64,000 nt of DNA from Bacteroidales bacterium UBA1735 (GCA_002315745.1 DCID01000016.1:87520-151519), one strand, 5' to 3'. Counted from the stretch's first letter, positions 37,365-46,865 are shown. Notes: a model not told the origin generated them from the sequence alone. Made by a program: numbers and translations.

Positions 37365-39128
37365 CTAGAATCTCCAACGCACTCCGACTAAACCATTGAT
37401 TCCTTGGGAGTCGTATCCGTACAGAACCATGTTATGTCGGTTGATAATATTATTCAACTGCAAATAGAGTGCCAAATGGATCTTTGGCCACTCATATTGT
37501 GCGCCTAAGTTGAGGTCAATGAACATAGGCAGTTCTTGTTCCACGACCGCCGTCGCATTCATAGCCACTAACGCCTTGCGTTTACCTTCCAACGTATTGT
37601 GCGAGTACAGCGACCAATGTTCGTCGATACGTGCATCTATATTCAGATGCGCATCCCAACTCGGCCGATCATACACATCTTTCGCATCAAACTCCAATGC
37701 CAATCCTTCCACCGTCGTTTTGGCGGTGATGTTCTTATGGTTCCAGAAATAGTAGTTACCGCCTAAGTGAATATTGACAATATCGCGGTAGTGATACGAG
37801 AACTGCACCCCCGCCTTGAAGCGCTCGTAATCGGAGTAGAAATAGGTAAATGTACCAGGATTAATCGAGTAATCTTTTTCGGGTACATAATATTCCTGTA
37901 AGAACGCCAAGTACGAACTTTGGTTCATTTGGTAGGCATAACCACCATAGAACTCAATGAGCAAGTTCTTATGCGCACGGAACCGGAAACCCAGTTCGGC
38001 ATCGATAGGCGTATAACCGCTCACGTGCTTGGAATAGACACAAGGGATGATCTCCAAATAGCGGTTGGCGTCCATATAACTCTGCAACGAACCATAGCCA
38101 AACTTACCATCTGCCTGACCATAGAGGATGACCCATTCGGGGGCTAACTGTGCCTCAAAGCGCACGTTGGGTGACGGCGCAAAACTAACACCTTCCACAG
38201 ACGATAACTGCGTACCCTTACCGATGTTCAGATCCAAGTGCACGCCCGCATGGATAAAGAAGCGCTTGCCTATATACTCATAGAAAGGTTCCATACGGAT
38301 ATTGTAGCGGTTATTCACATAGCGCTTATCCAAGGTCGCCGTATCCACTCTGTACAAGTTCAACTGCGTGTAGAGGTTCAGTCCCACATGCTGCGCCTCG
38401 GCTACGAGGAAGTTCATGTTCGCACGGATGCGCGTTTGGTTCTCCGCCGCATAACCGGGCAGGTCTAAGAGTTGATATCCCAACTCCACCTTATACTGAT
38501 GATCCTCTGTTTTAGCCGACTGAACACCCACAATGGCGCGAGCACGCCACTGGGTCTGCTTATCTTCGGATGCCAAATCTTTATAGCGATCTTTCGTATA
38601 GCCTTGTCCATCGTAGTAACGTCCATAGTGCGTGTAGAATAAGTTCTCGCCCTTCACGTCCAAATAGACATCCAACTTGTCATAACTATGCTTGAACAGG
38701 AAGCCTAAATTACTCTGTGTCATCGTACGGAAACCCCATGCGCCATCGTGATGCGCATACAGATCCAAGGCATTCTTCTTCGTATCCCTGACCTCATAGT
38801 TGAAGTTCAATCGCGTATTGATATGCCCCACTCCACCTTCCAGCAATCCGTTCAGAGGATTAGGTTGGGTAAACCGTTGCGGTTGCGAAAGCAGCGGATT
38901 GAGATTAGCCGTAGGGGCTACATCACCCGACGTATAGTCTGAGTAATGCACTTGCGCCGAAGGTATATCCGTTTTGACAGCATCGGGACGCACATTCACC
39001 TTACCCGTCGGTTGCACGATGGGCTGATACTCACGCTCTACCGTCACACTGCGATTTAACACCGTGTCTTGCTCCGCAAACGCCATAACCGGCACGAATA
39101 ATGTCCATATAATCAATCTCTTCGTCAT
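37365..39128 (-). CDS. Outer-membrane beta-barrel protein
   Basis: Protein of 587 residues with a signal peptide ending near VMAFAEQ. After a Pro-rich plug-like segment, alternating amphipathic strands run to the end, which is GVRWRF: a C-terminal Phe with the alternation expected for barrel assembly. It resembles the TonB-receptor-like barrels encoded next to large TPR proteins in Bacteroidales. No TonB box was clear. It overlaps the TPR gene by 4 bp (ATGA), so the two probably form one envelope assembly. Confidence 0.82.
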   Translation of the reverse strand: MTKRLIIWTLFVPVMAFAEQDTVLNRSVTVEREYQPIVQPTGKVNVRPDAVKTDIPSAQVHYSDYTSGDVAPTANLNPLLSQPQRFTQPNPLNGLLEGGVGHINTRLNFNYEVRDTKKNALDLYAHHDGAWGFRTMTQSNLGFLFKHSYDKLDVYLDVKGENLFYTHYGRYYDGQGYTKDRYKDLASEDKQTQWRARAIVGVQSAKTEDHQYKVELGYQLLDLPGYAAENQTRIRANMNFLVAEAQHVGLNLYTQLNLYRVDTATLDKRYVNNRYNIRMEPFYEYIGKRFFIHAGVHLDLNIGKGTQLSSVEGVSFAPSPNVRFEAQLAPEWVILYGQADGKFGYGSLQSYMDANRYLEIIPCVYSKHVSGYTPIDAELGFRFRAHKNLLIEFYGGYAYQMNQSSYLAFLQEYYVPEKDYSINPGTFTYFYSDYERFKAGVQFSYHYRDIVNIHLGGNYYFWNHKNITAKTTVEGLALEFDAKDVYDRPSWDAHLNIDARIDEHWSLYSHNTLEGKRKALVAMNATAVVEQELPMFIDLNLGAQYEWPKIHLALYLQLNNIINRHNMVLYGYDSQGINGLVGVRWRF

Positions 39129-41938
39129 AGCACAATCTCCTCCTCTTGATGGTTGGTATCCTCTTTGTCTAACTCTGCTAACTTAGCAGCTACACGCGAG
39201 GCGATATCATCCTTGTTTGTATAATTAGCCTGCAACGATAACAAGTACTGCCGTGCTTGGAAATCATCTCCGCGTTGATAACTAATATCCGCCAAGAGAA
39301 TCAGACTTCGTGCCAGCCAGTATTGCTGTTGCGTCGGTTGTTGTGCAAAAGACATGATCTCCGCCTCCGACTTCTCCAACGCGCCTAACTGATAATAGCA
39401 GTCTGCAAGCAAGTACTTACTCTCGGCACCTATCGCTGTACGCACATCGGTAGAGGTCTCTTCCAGATCGACCACAGCCAATCCCCATTGTTTCAACGCA
39501 TACTGCGCTTTAGCACGGGCGAAGAGCACTTTCTCCTTCAACTCGGCGTCGGGCTGATCATCCGCCACCACAGTCGCTATATCAATCACATCCGTCCATT
39601 TATCCAATGCCTGTGCAGCATGGAGAGCGCCCATGCGAGCAGCCATTATATCCTTACGTTTAGACGCTAAGTTCGTTAACTTGCGGTAGAAGTTATACGC
39701 CTGCTCATAGTCCTTACGGTCGGCATAAATCTCGGCTGTCTTACGGCATGCATCCTCCGCATAGGGACTACCTACACGCGAGGCGAGCGGTTTATATTGC
39801 TCCAAAGCTGCCTCCATGTTCCCCTGACGATACTGCAATTCTGCTGCCTCGTACGACAACGAGTCGTCTCGAGTCGCCACTTGCATGTTGTACTTAGACA
39901 AACCCTTCGTGTACTTCAAGTAGTCATCGACCTTGTTCATCTCGATGCACACCGCCTCTAAGCCTTCGACTGCTGCGTACGCCTCCTGCGAAGCAGGGAA
40001 ATGTTCGATCGTGTACTTATAAGCCGCCATCGCCTGCGGATAATCATGCGCATTGCGGTACGCCATCGCCCGCTCGATGCTCGCCGTACGGGCATACGAA
40101 CTGCGTGGATAAGCCGATAATATCTTCTCGTAAGCGGCTATCGCTCCCTGCTCGTTGTTTAACGACAGGTACGCACGGGCTATCTCATACAGCGCATCGT
40201 CTGCATAGTCCGACTTGGGATAGCGGTTCACTAACTGCTGCAAGACTTCTATCTTCTTCTCTTTCTTCTTCTGCAACCCCAACGAATAACCATACTGGTA
40301 CAGCGCATAGTCACTACCCTCCGCCGTCTTCTGCACGGCTTGGTCGTAATAGTTGTTCGCCTCGTCTAACCGATGCATATTGAACGCGCAGTCACCCATA
40401 CGGTTCAGCGCATCCACGTATGTCTTCGCGTCCGACTTTGTTCTATTCAGATGGTTCTTATACGCCTCCAACGACTGCTGATAATTGCCCTGTTGGAAAT
40501 AGACATACCCGCGCAAGTAATACGCCATCGCATAGTTGGGGGACGTCTTTGCCTCGGCACAACTGAAGAACCGATCCAACTCTTTCTGACAAGCCTCATA
40601 ATCCTTCAACCGATAGTGCGACTCCGCCAACCAGTAATACACATCCGTCATCACCGGTGTAGCCGTCCGCGCTTCTAAGACGGATTCGAACCACTCTATC
40701 GCCTTGTTCAAATCGCCACGTACGAACGCATCCGAACCCAATTGGAAACGCAGATACTGCTTGATCTCCAATAACTCCCGATTAGGTTGGGCTATCGAAT
40801 CCAACGCAGACAACGCTGCTTGGTAGTTCTTAGCCCGACGGAAAGCGTCTGCCATCAGTCGATAGATCTCATTCGCATACTCCGACTTAGGGTACTGCTT
40901 GAGAAAATCGGTGAATACCGACTCGCTCTCGCCTATGGACGAAGAGGACTGATAGACCGTCAGCGCGTAGTTATACAGCGCCTCATAATGCACTTTGGGA
41001 TTGATATTAAAGTTCGAAGCCGTCAAGTACGCCAACTTCGCTTGCTCAATATTACCTAACTGCACGTACGCGTGACCTAGACATAAGTTCACATCCTCCG
41101 AGATAGCATCTTGCTGATGTTTGACGCGTTTCAAGGTCACGATCGCTTCGTTGTATTGTTTCAACCGATGTTGCGCCATACCTAACAGATACAGGTCATT
41201 GCGCAGCACCTCTAACTTAGCCGCCTTGAACGCCTTGTCATACGCCTGTAACTCACGCACCACATCGCTATAACGCTCCTCGCGATAGTAGATCTCACCG
41301 AGCATGCGGTGCAACTCGCCGTTGTTCGCATTGTCCGGCTGCTCCTCCAAGAGTAACTCCGCACGACTACGCACTTCCTCATATTGTTGCTTATCGTAGT
41401 AGATCTGCGCAATATAATACGGCACCGTCTTGCGATAAGCCGCCACGTTCTCCAAGGACAACAAGATAGGCAATGCCTTATCAAAGTCGCCTAACTTGTA
41501 CTCACAGTACGCATAGTAATACCGAGCCTTCTGCTGATAGTCCGTCTCATGCTTTTGCAGGTTGAGGAAATAGGTCGCTGCCGTCTTATAATCACTCTGC
41601 ATCAGCGACGCATAGCCGCGATAGAACTGATAAACGGGTTGGTGAGGACGGCTAATCAACCTATAATCGGACTTATCAAACTCCTTGATAGCCCGTTTAT
41701 AGTGCCCTTTCTCCGTGATCACTACTGCTAACATAAAATGGATCTCGTCCGCATAGGTGGTATAAGGATACTGCTCTAAGTACGCCCGCAACTGTTTCTG
41801 CGTGGACTTATCGCGCTTATCAAACACCTTAGAGACCCTGTTATACTCGGTCTCCATCTGGCTTACCGTCGCCGTCATTGGCGCCATCACGGCAAGCAAC
41901 AAGATCAGGCATATCCCATGTCTTAAAGATAGGTTCAT
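39125..41938 (-). CDS. Large tetratricopeptide-repeat protein
   Basis: Protein of 937 residues with a signal peptide (ICLILLLAVMAPMTATVS), so it is periplasmic. About 20 TPR-like helix pairs span the length, with typical patterns such as ALFNYA.., YWLAESHYRLKDYEACQKEL, AYYLRGYVYFQQGNYQQSLE and AYLSLNNEQGAIAAYEKIL. It has no catalytic motif and is a likely scaffold for the barrel encoded next. The gene starts one base after the potD stop. Confidence 0.9.
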   Translation of the reverse strand: MNLSLRHGICLILLLAVMAPMTATVSQMETEYNRVSKVFDKRDKSTQKQLRAYLEQYPYTTYADEIHFMLAVVITEKGHYKRAIKEFDKSDYRLISRPHQPVYQFYRGYASLMQSDYKTAATYFLNLQKHETDYQQKARYYYAYCEYKLGDFDKALPILLSLENVAAYRKTVPYYIAQIYYDKQQYEEVRSRAELLLEEQPDNANNGELHRMLGEIYYREERYSDVVRELQAYDKAFKAAKLEVLRNDLYLLGMAQHRLKQYNEAIVTLKRVKHQQDAISEDVNLCLGHAYVQLGNIEQAKLAYLTASNFNINPKVHYEALYNYALTVYQSSSSIGESESVFTDFLKQYPKSEYANEIYRLMADAFRRAKNYQAALSALDSIAQPNRELLEIKQYLRFQLGSDAFVRGDLNKAIEWFESVLEARTATPVMTDVYYWLAESHYRLKDYEACQKELDRFFSCAEAKTSPNYAMAYYLRGYVYFQQGNYQQSLEAYKNHLNRTKSDAKTYVDALNRMGDCAFNMHRLDEANNYYDQAVQKTAEGSDYALYQYGYSLGLQKKKEKKIEVLQQLVNRYPKSDYADDALYEIARAYLSLNNEQGAIAAYEKILSAYPRSSYARTASIERAMAYRNAHDYPQAMAAYKYTIEHFPASQEAYAAVEGLEAVCIEMNKVDDYLKYTKGLSKYNMQVATRDDSLSYEAAELQYRQGNMEAALEQYKPLASRVGSPYAEDACRKTAEIYADRKDYEQAYNFYRKLTNLASKRKDIMAARMGALHAAQALDKWTDVIDIATVVADDQPDAELKEKVLFARAKAQYALKQWGLAVVDLEETSTDVRTAIGAESKYLLADCYYQLGALEKSEAEIMSFAQQPTQQQYWLARSLILLADISYQRGDDFQARQYLLSLQANYTNKDDIASRVAAKLAELDKEDTNHQEEEIVL

Positions 41939-41939
41939 A

Positions 41940-43274
41940 TTATCTCCTTCTACTTTTTACTTTTCGTTGCAGTTTTTGCTGCTTATGTTTATTCACTGTT
42001 TGCACGATGGCAAAGACGATAATGGCTAATACCACTAACACGATCACCATCACCATCGTCATGCTCAAGTTATCACCCTTCACACGCGACCACATGGCGA
42101 GCATCTCTTTCGTATCCTCACCCGAGTCGTGCATCAGCGCACAACGCTCAATCACACTCACATCAGGATATTGGATATGATTGGCATGAACGGCAGTTGC
42201 CTCTTTGCCAAAGAAATAGGTCAAGTTCAGTGCCTCTGGGTTAGCCTCCTCGTCGTTTGCCCACTCGAGCACTTCGGGCGAAGCAATCACCGACACATAC
42301 CCAATCTCTTCCATGTTCAGGATCGCGTTCTCCGGCATACACATATAATTGATGAAATACGCCGCCGCTTTCGTGTTCACCGCATACTTAGGGATCACCC
42401 AACCGTCGAACCACACGTTCGAACCCTCATTGGGCACCAAGTACTCTAACTTCAATCCCACTTCCTCAGCCTCCTGAATAGCCCATTGGGCGTCACCCGA
42501 CCAACTGAGGTTCATCCAACTCTTACCCTTCGCCATCTCCTCTTTACCGAAATCCACTTCCCAGCCCGCGATGTTATCTTTGGCAGCCAACAGCACTTCC
42601 TCTACACGTTGAATACGCTCGGGTGTGATATGCTCCACCAACTCGCTGCGGGTCACTTCGCCACGGGCAATCTCATCGCGATAGGCGTACAGCACGATGA
42701 CCGAATAGACATCGCGGAATGCATCTTTCATGAAGATCTTACCGTAGAACTTAGGATCAGTAATCGCACCCCATGAACGCAACTCATCGGCACTCACCAA
42801 GGCGGGGTTATACAGCCAGCCCGTCGTGCCCCACATATAGCCTATAGTGTAGTCCGATACGCGGATATCGCTACCCTTGGGAGCCATCTCTTGGAACTTC
42901 TCCATCGCAAACGGAGCTACTAACTGCGTGTAGTCGGGCGTCGAACCAAAATCCTTATTGATCTTCTGCAACAGATTAAGCCGCAGCATACGTTCGATGA
43001 TATACTCGGACGGGCAAACGACATCATAATCCTCGTGTCCAATCTCAATCTCCGTCAGCATCGACTCGTTGATATCGAACGTCTGGTAGGTCACTTGCAC
43101 TTCCTCGCCCGTCTGTTCGCGGTACCAGTCGGGGAACTTATCGAGCACATTAGTCATGTCGATGTAGTCCGCCCAGTTATACACTTTGAGCGTGTGCTCA
43201 CGGTCGAGCGCCAACACAGTGGTTGACAATGCGCTCATCATCGCGCAGATAGTCAGTAAAAAGAAACGTTTCAT
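41940..43274 (-). CDS. potD: Spermidine/putrescine-binding protein with a C-terminal membrane anchor
   Basis: Polyamine ABC transporter substrate-binding protein of 444 residues. Signal peptide (ending near TVLALDREHT), then LKVYNWADYIDMTNVLDKF, YDVVCPSEYIIERM, WGTTGWLYNP, SWSGDAQWA and EGSNVWFDGWVIPK, all PotD features. It has an added C-terminus: a hydrophobic helix of about 25 residues (MVMVIVLVVLAIIVFAIVQT) followed by a strongly basic tail (KHKQQKLQRKVKSRRR). This suggests it is tethered in the inner membrane and not free in the periplasm. It overlaps potC by 4 bp. Confidence 0.93.
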   Translation of the reverse strand: MKRFFLLTICAMMSALSTTVLALDREHTLKVYNWADYIDMTNVLDKFPDWYREQTGEEVQVTYQTFDINESMLTEIEIGHEDYDVVCPSEYIIERMLRLNLLQKINKDFGSTPDYTQLVAPFAMEKFQEMAPKGSDIRVSDYTIGYMWGTTGWLYNPALVSADELRSWGAITDPKFYGKIFMKDAFRDVYSVIVLYAYRDEIARGEVTRSELVEHITPERIQRVEEVLLAAKDNIAGWEVDFGKEEMAKGKSWMNLSWSGDAQWAIQEAEEVGLKLEYLVPNEGSNVWFDGWVIPKYAVNTKAAAYFINYMCMPENAILNMEEIGYVSVIASPEVLEWANDEEANPEALNLTYFFGKEATAVHANHIQYPDVSVIERCALMHDSGEDTKEMLAMWSRVKGDNLSMTMVMVIVLVVLAIIVFAIVQTVNKHKQQKLQRKVKSRRR

Positions 43275-44116
43275 TGTTTGATTTGTTTTTTAGTTCGTAT
43301 ATTCATTATAATCAGTAGCACTAATATCGTCAGGAAAATGAGCGAGAACAGTGGTCTCAGTTCGGGGGTCAAACCACCCTTGCGCGCATCCGCATAGATA
43401 AAAGTAGATAATGTCTCCAATCCATTCGAGCCCTTCGTGAAGAACGTCACCCCGAAGTCGTCAATACTCAGTGTCAGCGACAGGATGAAACCACTCACCA
43501 TGCCCGGCCACAACTCCGGCATCAGCACTTTGCGTAACGCTTGGAAGGGAGTAGCACCCAGATCCAACGCCGCCTCGTAGATGTTCGGATTCATCTTATT
43601 GAGTCGCGGCATCACACTTAGCACCACATACGGCGTACAGAACACCACATGCGCGATGATCACCGTACCCAATCCGCGACTTACGCCTAAGAACACGAAA
43701 AGTAAGAACAGCGATATACCCGTCAGAATGTCCGGGTTAATCATCGGTATCGAGTTCACGAACATCGCCAATCGGCGTTCGCGTTGCCGCATATTAAATA
43801 TACCTATTGCCGCCAATGTGCCCAATAAGGTAGCCAACGTCGCCGCAATGATCGCTATCGAACCTGTGTATAGCAACGCGCGATAGAGGTTCGGATCAAC
43901 CCGCACCTGTGCCGCAAAGTCGTAACCAGCAAACAGGTTCTGATAGAGCGCAAACGTGAAACCCGTCCAGTTGCCGAACACCTTACTCTTCGTGAACGAG
44001 AACACGATGATCAGCAGTATTGGCGCATACAGCAGCACCAACAGCATCGCTAGATAGAGGTGTGCACCTATACGCGAACCCAAGCCTCTTTTCTCCACCA
44101 TCGAATAGGTTTTCAT
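43271..44116 (-). CDS. potC: Spermidine/putrescine ABC transporter permease PotC
   Basis: Inner-membrane permease of 281 residues with six helices and the EAA-type loop (EAALDLGATPFQALRKVLMP) that contacts the ATPase. FYTYP-like start signatures and the SIDDFGVTFFTKGSNG region fit PotC. It overlaps potB and potD by 4 bp each. Confidence 0.94.
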   Translation of the reverse strand: MKTYSMVEKRGLGSRIGAHLYLAMLLVLLYAPILLIIVFSFTKSKVFGNWTGFTFALYQNLFAGYDFAAQVRVDPNLYRALLYTGSIAIIAATLATLLGTLAAIGIFNMRQRERRLAMFVNSIPMINPDILTGISLFLLFVFLGVSRGLGTVIIAHVVFCTPYVVLSVMPRLNKMNPNIYEAALDLGATPFQALRKVLMPELWPGMVSGFILSLTLSIDDFGVTFFTKGSNGLETLSTFIYADARKGGLTPELRPLFSLIFLTILVLLIIMNIRTKKQIKQ

Positions 44117-44907
44117 AACAAACCTCCTTTCTGGTTATCCACATCGGCATCACCCTGTCCAAAGAAACTGGTCGCCGCAATAATAACCAACATGATCAGC
44201 GACAATGCTGCGCCGTAGTTCCACATCGTCGTGCCACCTTCGCCAAAACTGCGTTGGATGAGCGAACCAAACAGCGTGATCTTATTATGCGTCAGTAACT
44301 CCGAGATAGCGAAGGTCGAGACCGTTGGCATGAACACCATCACGATACCCGAGTAGATACCTGGCGCCGACAGCGGCAGCACCACTTTGGTGAACACTTT
44401 GCCCCGATTAGCACCCAAGTCCTGTGCCGCCTCGATGAGCGATAAGTCCATTTTCTGCAGCGTGTTATAGATAGGATAGATCATGAACGGCAGAAAATCA
44501 TATACCATACCGAACAGCAACGCTCCCTCGCCCAGCGGCAGGTTGAACATATGGAACAACTCCACCGTGGCAATCGTGCGCAGCAGGAAATTGATCCACA
44601 TCGGCAAGATGAACAGCATCGCTATCACCGCCGGTGTGCGGAACGATCGCATCGCCATGATATACGCGGCAGGGTAACCCAACACCAAGCATATCATCGT
44701 TGTCAGTAGCGCTATCGCGATGGAGTAGATAAACGTATTCACCGCCTCCGACTTGGAAAAGAACAGCAGGAAATTATGTATCGTGAAATGTCCCTGCATG
44801 TCGGTAAAGGCGTAGATACCTATCAACACCAGCGGCAGTAACACCAAGAATGCCATAAACAGCATATATGGCATCGCCCACGTCCGTCTATTTTGTAACA
44901 CTCGCAT
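44113..44907 (-). CDS. potB: Spermidine/putrescine ABC transporter permease PotB
   Basis: Inner-membrane permease of 264 residues with six helices and the EAA loop IEAAQDLGANRGKVFTKVVLP. The start of the gene (ATGCGAGTGTTACAAAAT) follows directly on a GTAGAGAG-type repeat that extends from the end of potA. It pairs with PotC to form the channel. Confidence 0.94.
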   Translation of the reverse strand: MRVLQNRRTWAMPYMLFMAFLVLLPLVLIGIYAFTDMQGHFTIHNFLLFFSKSEAVNTFIYSIAIALLTTMICLVLGYPAAYIMAMRSFRTPAVIAMLFILPMWINFLLRTIATVELFHMFNLPLGEGALLFGMVYDFLPFMIYPIYNTLQKMDLSLIEAAQDLGANRGKVFTKVVLPLSAPGIYSGIVMVFMPTVSTFAISELLTHNKITLFGSLIQRSFGEGGTTMWNYGAALSLIMLVIIAATSFFGQGDADVDNQKGGLL

Positions 44908-44945
44908 AACTCTCTACTCTCTACACTCTACCCTCTACACTCTCC
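44905..44945. repeat. GTAGAGAG-type tandem repeat across the potA-potB junction
   Basis: About five imperfect 8-bp units (on the - strand GTAGAGGG, TAGAGTGT, AGAGAGTA-type) encode the last PotA residues VESVEGRV, pass through its TAG stop and reach the potB start. Confidence 0.75.
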
Positions 44946-46414
44946 ACTTTATACAACCTTATCCAACTCGGCGCAATCTTTATTCCGACGCGGTCACCCA
45001 CATCCCAAATATCGTTCGTATCCACGTATATATCGTCCCCATCGTCGGTACGCACTTGCAGATGGTAGTGGTCGCCCTTATACAGGATGAAATGTACCTC
45101 GCCGCTCAGCGTTCCATCTTCCTCATCGTCCTGCAGGTTGATATGGTTGAAGTCCACCTCTATCTCCACTTTCTCACCCACATCGAAACGCTCTGCCGTA
45201 CGGTCGGATATATCCCACTCCTCGTCGAGGAATGCCACGCGGTTGTCGGGTAGCACTTCGCCTTCGAACGAGTTATACAGGCGTGGCTTCGCCATTACTT
45301 GTATATCTTCGGGTTTAACGAGCAGTCCCACTTCCGTCTCTGGCTCAAAGCAATGATAATCCTGCACCATCAGTTCGTAGCCATTATCCGTCAGCACCGT
45401 CATCTCATAATGCACGCCCTTGAAGATACAACTCTGCACCACTCCATGCAACTGCCACGGATCCTCTTTCTTCTTTCGCCCTCTTGCCTTCTCGCCTTTC
45501 GCCTTCTCGCCTTCTCGCCTTTCACTCTCACTTTCACTTTCCCTCTTCGCCTCAGCAATATACCAATCCTCCGGTCTCACTACCACATCCACTTCCTGAT
45601 CCTCGCCGAAGCCCTTATCTACACACTCGAAGTCGCGGTCGCAGAAGTGTACTAGTCGGTCTTTGACCATCGTTGCGTCAAGGATATTACTCTCGCCAAT
45701 GAAGTTCGCCACAAAGCAGTTCTTCGGTTCGTTATACACATCCGTCGGTGTACCCACTTGTTGGATCTTGCCCTCGCGCATCACCACCACGCGATCGGAC
45801 AGCGTGAGTGCTTCCTCTTGGTCGTGGGTGACATAGATGAACGTGATACCAAGTTTCTTATGCATCTCGCGCAACTCCAACTGCATGTCCGCGCGCATCT
45901 TGCGATCCAATGCCGCCAACGGTTCGTCTAGCAGCAGTACCTCGGGCTCGTTGATGATAGCGCGGGCAATAGCTACGCGCTGTTGTTGACCACCCGAGAG
46001 CGAATCGACATCGCGGTACTCGTAGTCGGACATACTCACCATCTTGAGTGCTTTCTTCACGCGACGCTCCATCTCCACTTTTTCCACACCTTTGAGTTTG
46101 AGGCCAAAAGCCACGTTCTCAAACACGTTGAGGTGTGGGAACAGCGCATATTTCTGGAACACGGTATTGACAGGACGCAAGTGTGGCGGCATTTCCGTCA
46201 CATCCTCGCCGTTAAGCAATATATCGCCCTCGGTCGCCACTTGGAAACCCGCTATACAGCGCAGCAGTGTGGTCTTTCCGCAGCCCGAAGGTCCCAGAAT
46301 CGTCACAAACTCGCCCTTGCGCACTTGTAAACTCACATCGTCCAATGCGAACTTCCCATCCTCGAACTGTTTCGAGACATGGTTCACTTCAATGATATAC
46401 TCTGACTTTGCCAT
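44921..46414 (-). CDS. potA: Spermidine/putrescine ABC transporter ATPase PotA, with a low-complexity insert
   Basis: ATPase of 497 residues. Walker A is GPSGCGKTT, the Q-loop is in [12 protein letters not shown], the signature is [14 protein letters not shown] and Walker B is [11 protein letters not shown]. The C-terminal half has two TOBE-like domains, longer than in E. coli PotA. Residues 290-320 hold a charged stretch ([20 protein letters not shown], then further Lys/Arg) inside the first TOBE region. It is encoded by imperfect CTTCTCGCC-type repeats at about 45477-45553. The 5' leader between promoter and ATG is mostly the AAC-SAY repeat. Confidence 0.95.
   Translation of the reverse strand: MAKSEYIIEVNHVSKQFEDGKFALDDVSLQVRKGEFVTILGPSGCGKTTLLRCIAGFQVATEGDILLNGEDVTEMPPHLRPVNTVFQKYALFPHLNVFENVAFGLKLKGVEKVEMERRVKKALKMVSMSDYEYRDVDSLSGGQQQRVAIARAIINEPEVLLLDEPLAALDRKMRADMQLELREMHKKLGITFIYVTHDQEEALTLSDRVVVMREGKIQQVGTPTDVYNEPKNCFVANFIGESNILDATMVKDRLVHFCDRDFECVDKGFGEDQEVDVVVRPEDWYIAEAKRESESESERREGEKAKGEKARGRKKKEDPWQLHGVVQSCIFKGVHYEMTVLTDNGYELMVQDYHCFEPETEVGLLVKPEDIQVMAKPRLYNSFEGEVLPDNRVAFLDEEWDISDRTAERFDVGEKVEIEVDFNHINLQDDEEDGTLSGEVHFILYKGDHYHLQVRTDDGDDIYVDTNDIWDVGDRVGIKIAPSWIRLYKVESVEGRV
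45477..45553. repeat. Imperfect low-complexity repeat inside potA
   Basis: C/T-rich words CTTCTCGCC, TTTCGCC and TTTCACTC repeat imperfectly on the + strand. Read on the - strand in the potA frame they give Arg/Lys/Glu/Ser-rich residues. The period is irregular (6-15 bp). Confidence 0.7.
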
Positions 46415-46416
46415 TA

Positions 46417-46545
46417 GTTGTCGTTATGGTTATGGTTGTCGTTATGGTTATGGTTATCGTTATCGTTATCGTTGTGGTTATGGTTATCGTTGTGGTTGTG
46501 GTTGTGGTTGTGGTTATCGTTGTGGTTGTGGTTATGGTTATGGTT
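46417..46545. repeat. AAC-SAY hexamer repeat, copy 4 (potA leader)
   Basis: Forty-three triplets (about 21 hexamers), the longest copy in the window. On the - strand, which is the potA sense strand, every unit obeys AAC-CAC, AAC-CAT, AAC-GAC or AAC-GAT, although this is not coding sequence. It ends 2 bp before the potA ATG and starts about 25 bp after the -7 box, so it makes up most of the mRNA leader. Confidence 0.95.
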
Positions 46546-46569
46546 TTATATATTATATAAAAAACGCTG

Positions 46570-46601
46570 CAAAGATACAAAAAAAAAATGGATTATGCAA
46601 A
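46570..46601 (-). promoter_or_regulatory. Promoter for the pot operon
   Basis: TTTGCATA (-33) and TATCTTTG (-7) on the - strand, about 155 bp before the potA ATG. A small GTGCAA/TTGCAC hairpin lies immediately upstream (46617-46631). Confidence 0.78.
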
Positions 46602-46650
46602 CTTTTAACAAAAAAAGTGCAAAAATTGCACTCTTTTACAAAATCCGTGA

Positions 46651-46684
46651 TTTTTCACACATTTTTTCACACATTTTTTCACCC
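46651..46684. repeat. 12-bp tandem repeat
   Basis: Nearly three units of TTTTTTCACACA, the first and last imperfect, in the non-coding region between the pot promoter and the 11-bp repeat. Confidence 0.8.
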
Positions 46685-46713
46685 TTTTTCTCACGCATCT
46701 TTCTCGCACATTC

Positions 46714-46790
46714 CCCGACGGTCACCCGACAGTCACCCGACAGTCAACCGACAGTCGGCATACAGTCGCCCGTCGGTCATTAGTCAGTCG
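46714..46790. repeat. 11-bp tandem repeat, seven units
   Basis: Seven consecutive 11-mers related to CCCGACAGTCA. Units 2 and 3 are identical; units 1 and 4-7 diverge progressively at the edges. The stretch is non-coding. The rest of the gap up to 46865 shows nothing recognisable. Confidence 0.88.
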
Positions 46791-46865
46791 TAGCACCTTT
46801 GCAAGGCATTTGCTAAAGATACCCTAAACCTCTGGTAAAGTCCCCTAAAACACGCAAACACCCAC

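Noticed and set aside
40676..40697. Sequence like a tRNA T-arm (GGTTCGAATCC on the - strand)
   Set aside because: It lies in frame inside the TPR gene, and no acceptor stem, D-arm or anticodon arm surrounds it.
46389..46580. ORF reading Thr-rich repeats on the - strand, and Leu/Trp- or Tyr/Arg-rich ORFs on the + strand across 46417-46545
   Set aside because: They exist only because the AAC-SAY repeat has no stop codons; no family, start context or conservation supports them.
46714..46790. Possible CRISPR-like array
   Set aside because: The 11-bp units are directly adjacent with no spacers, and no cas gene is present.
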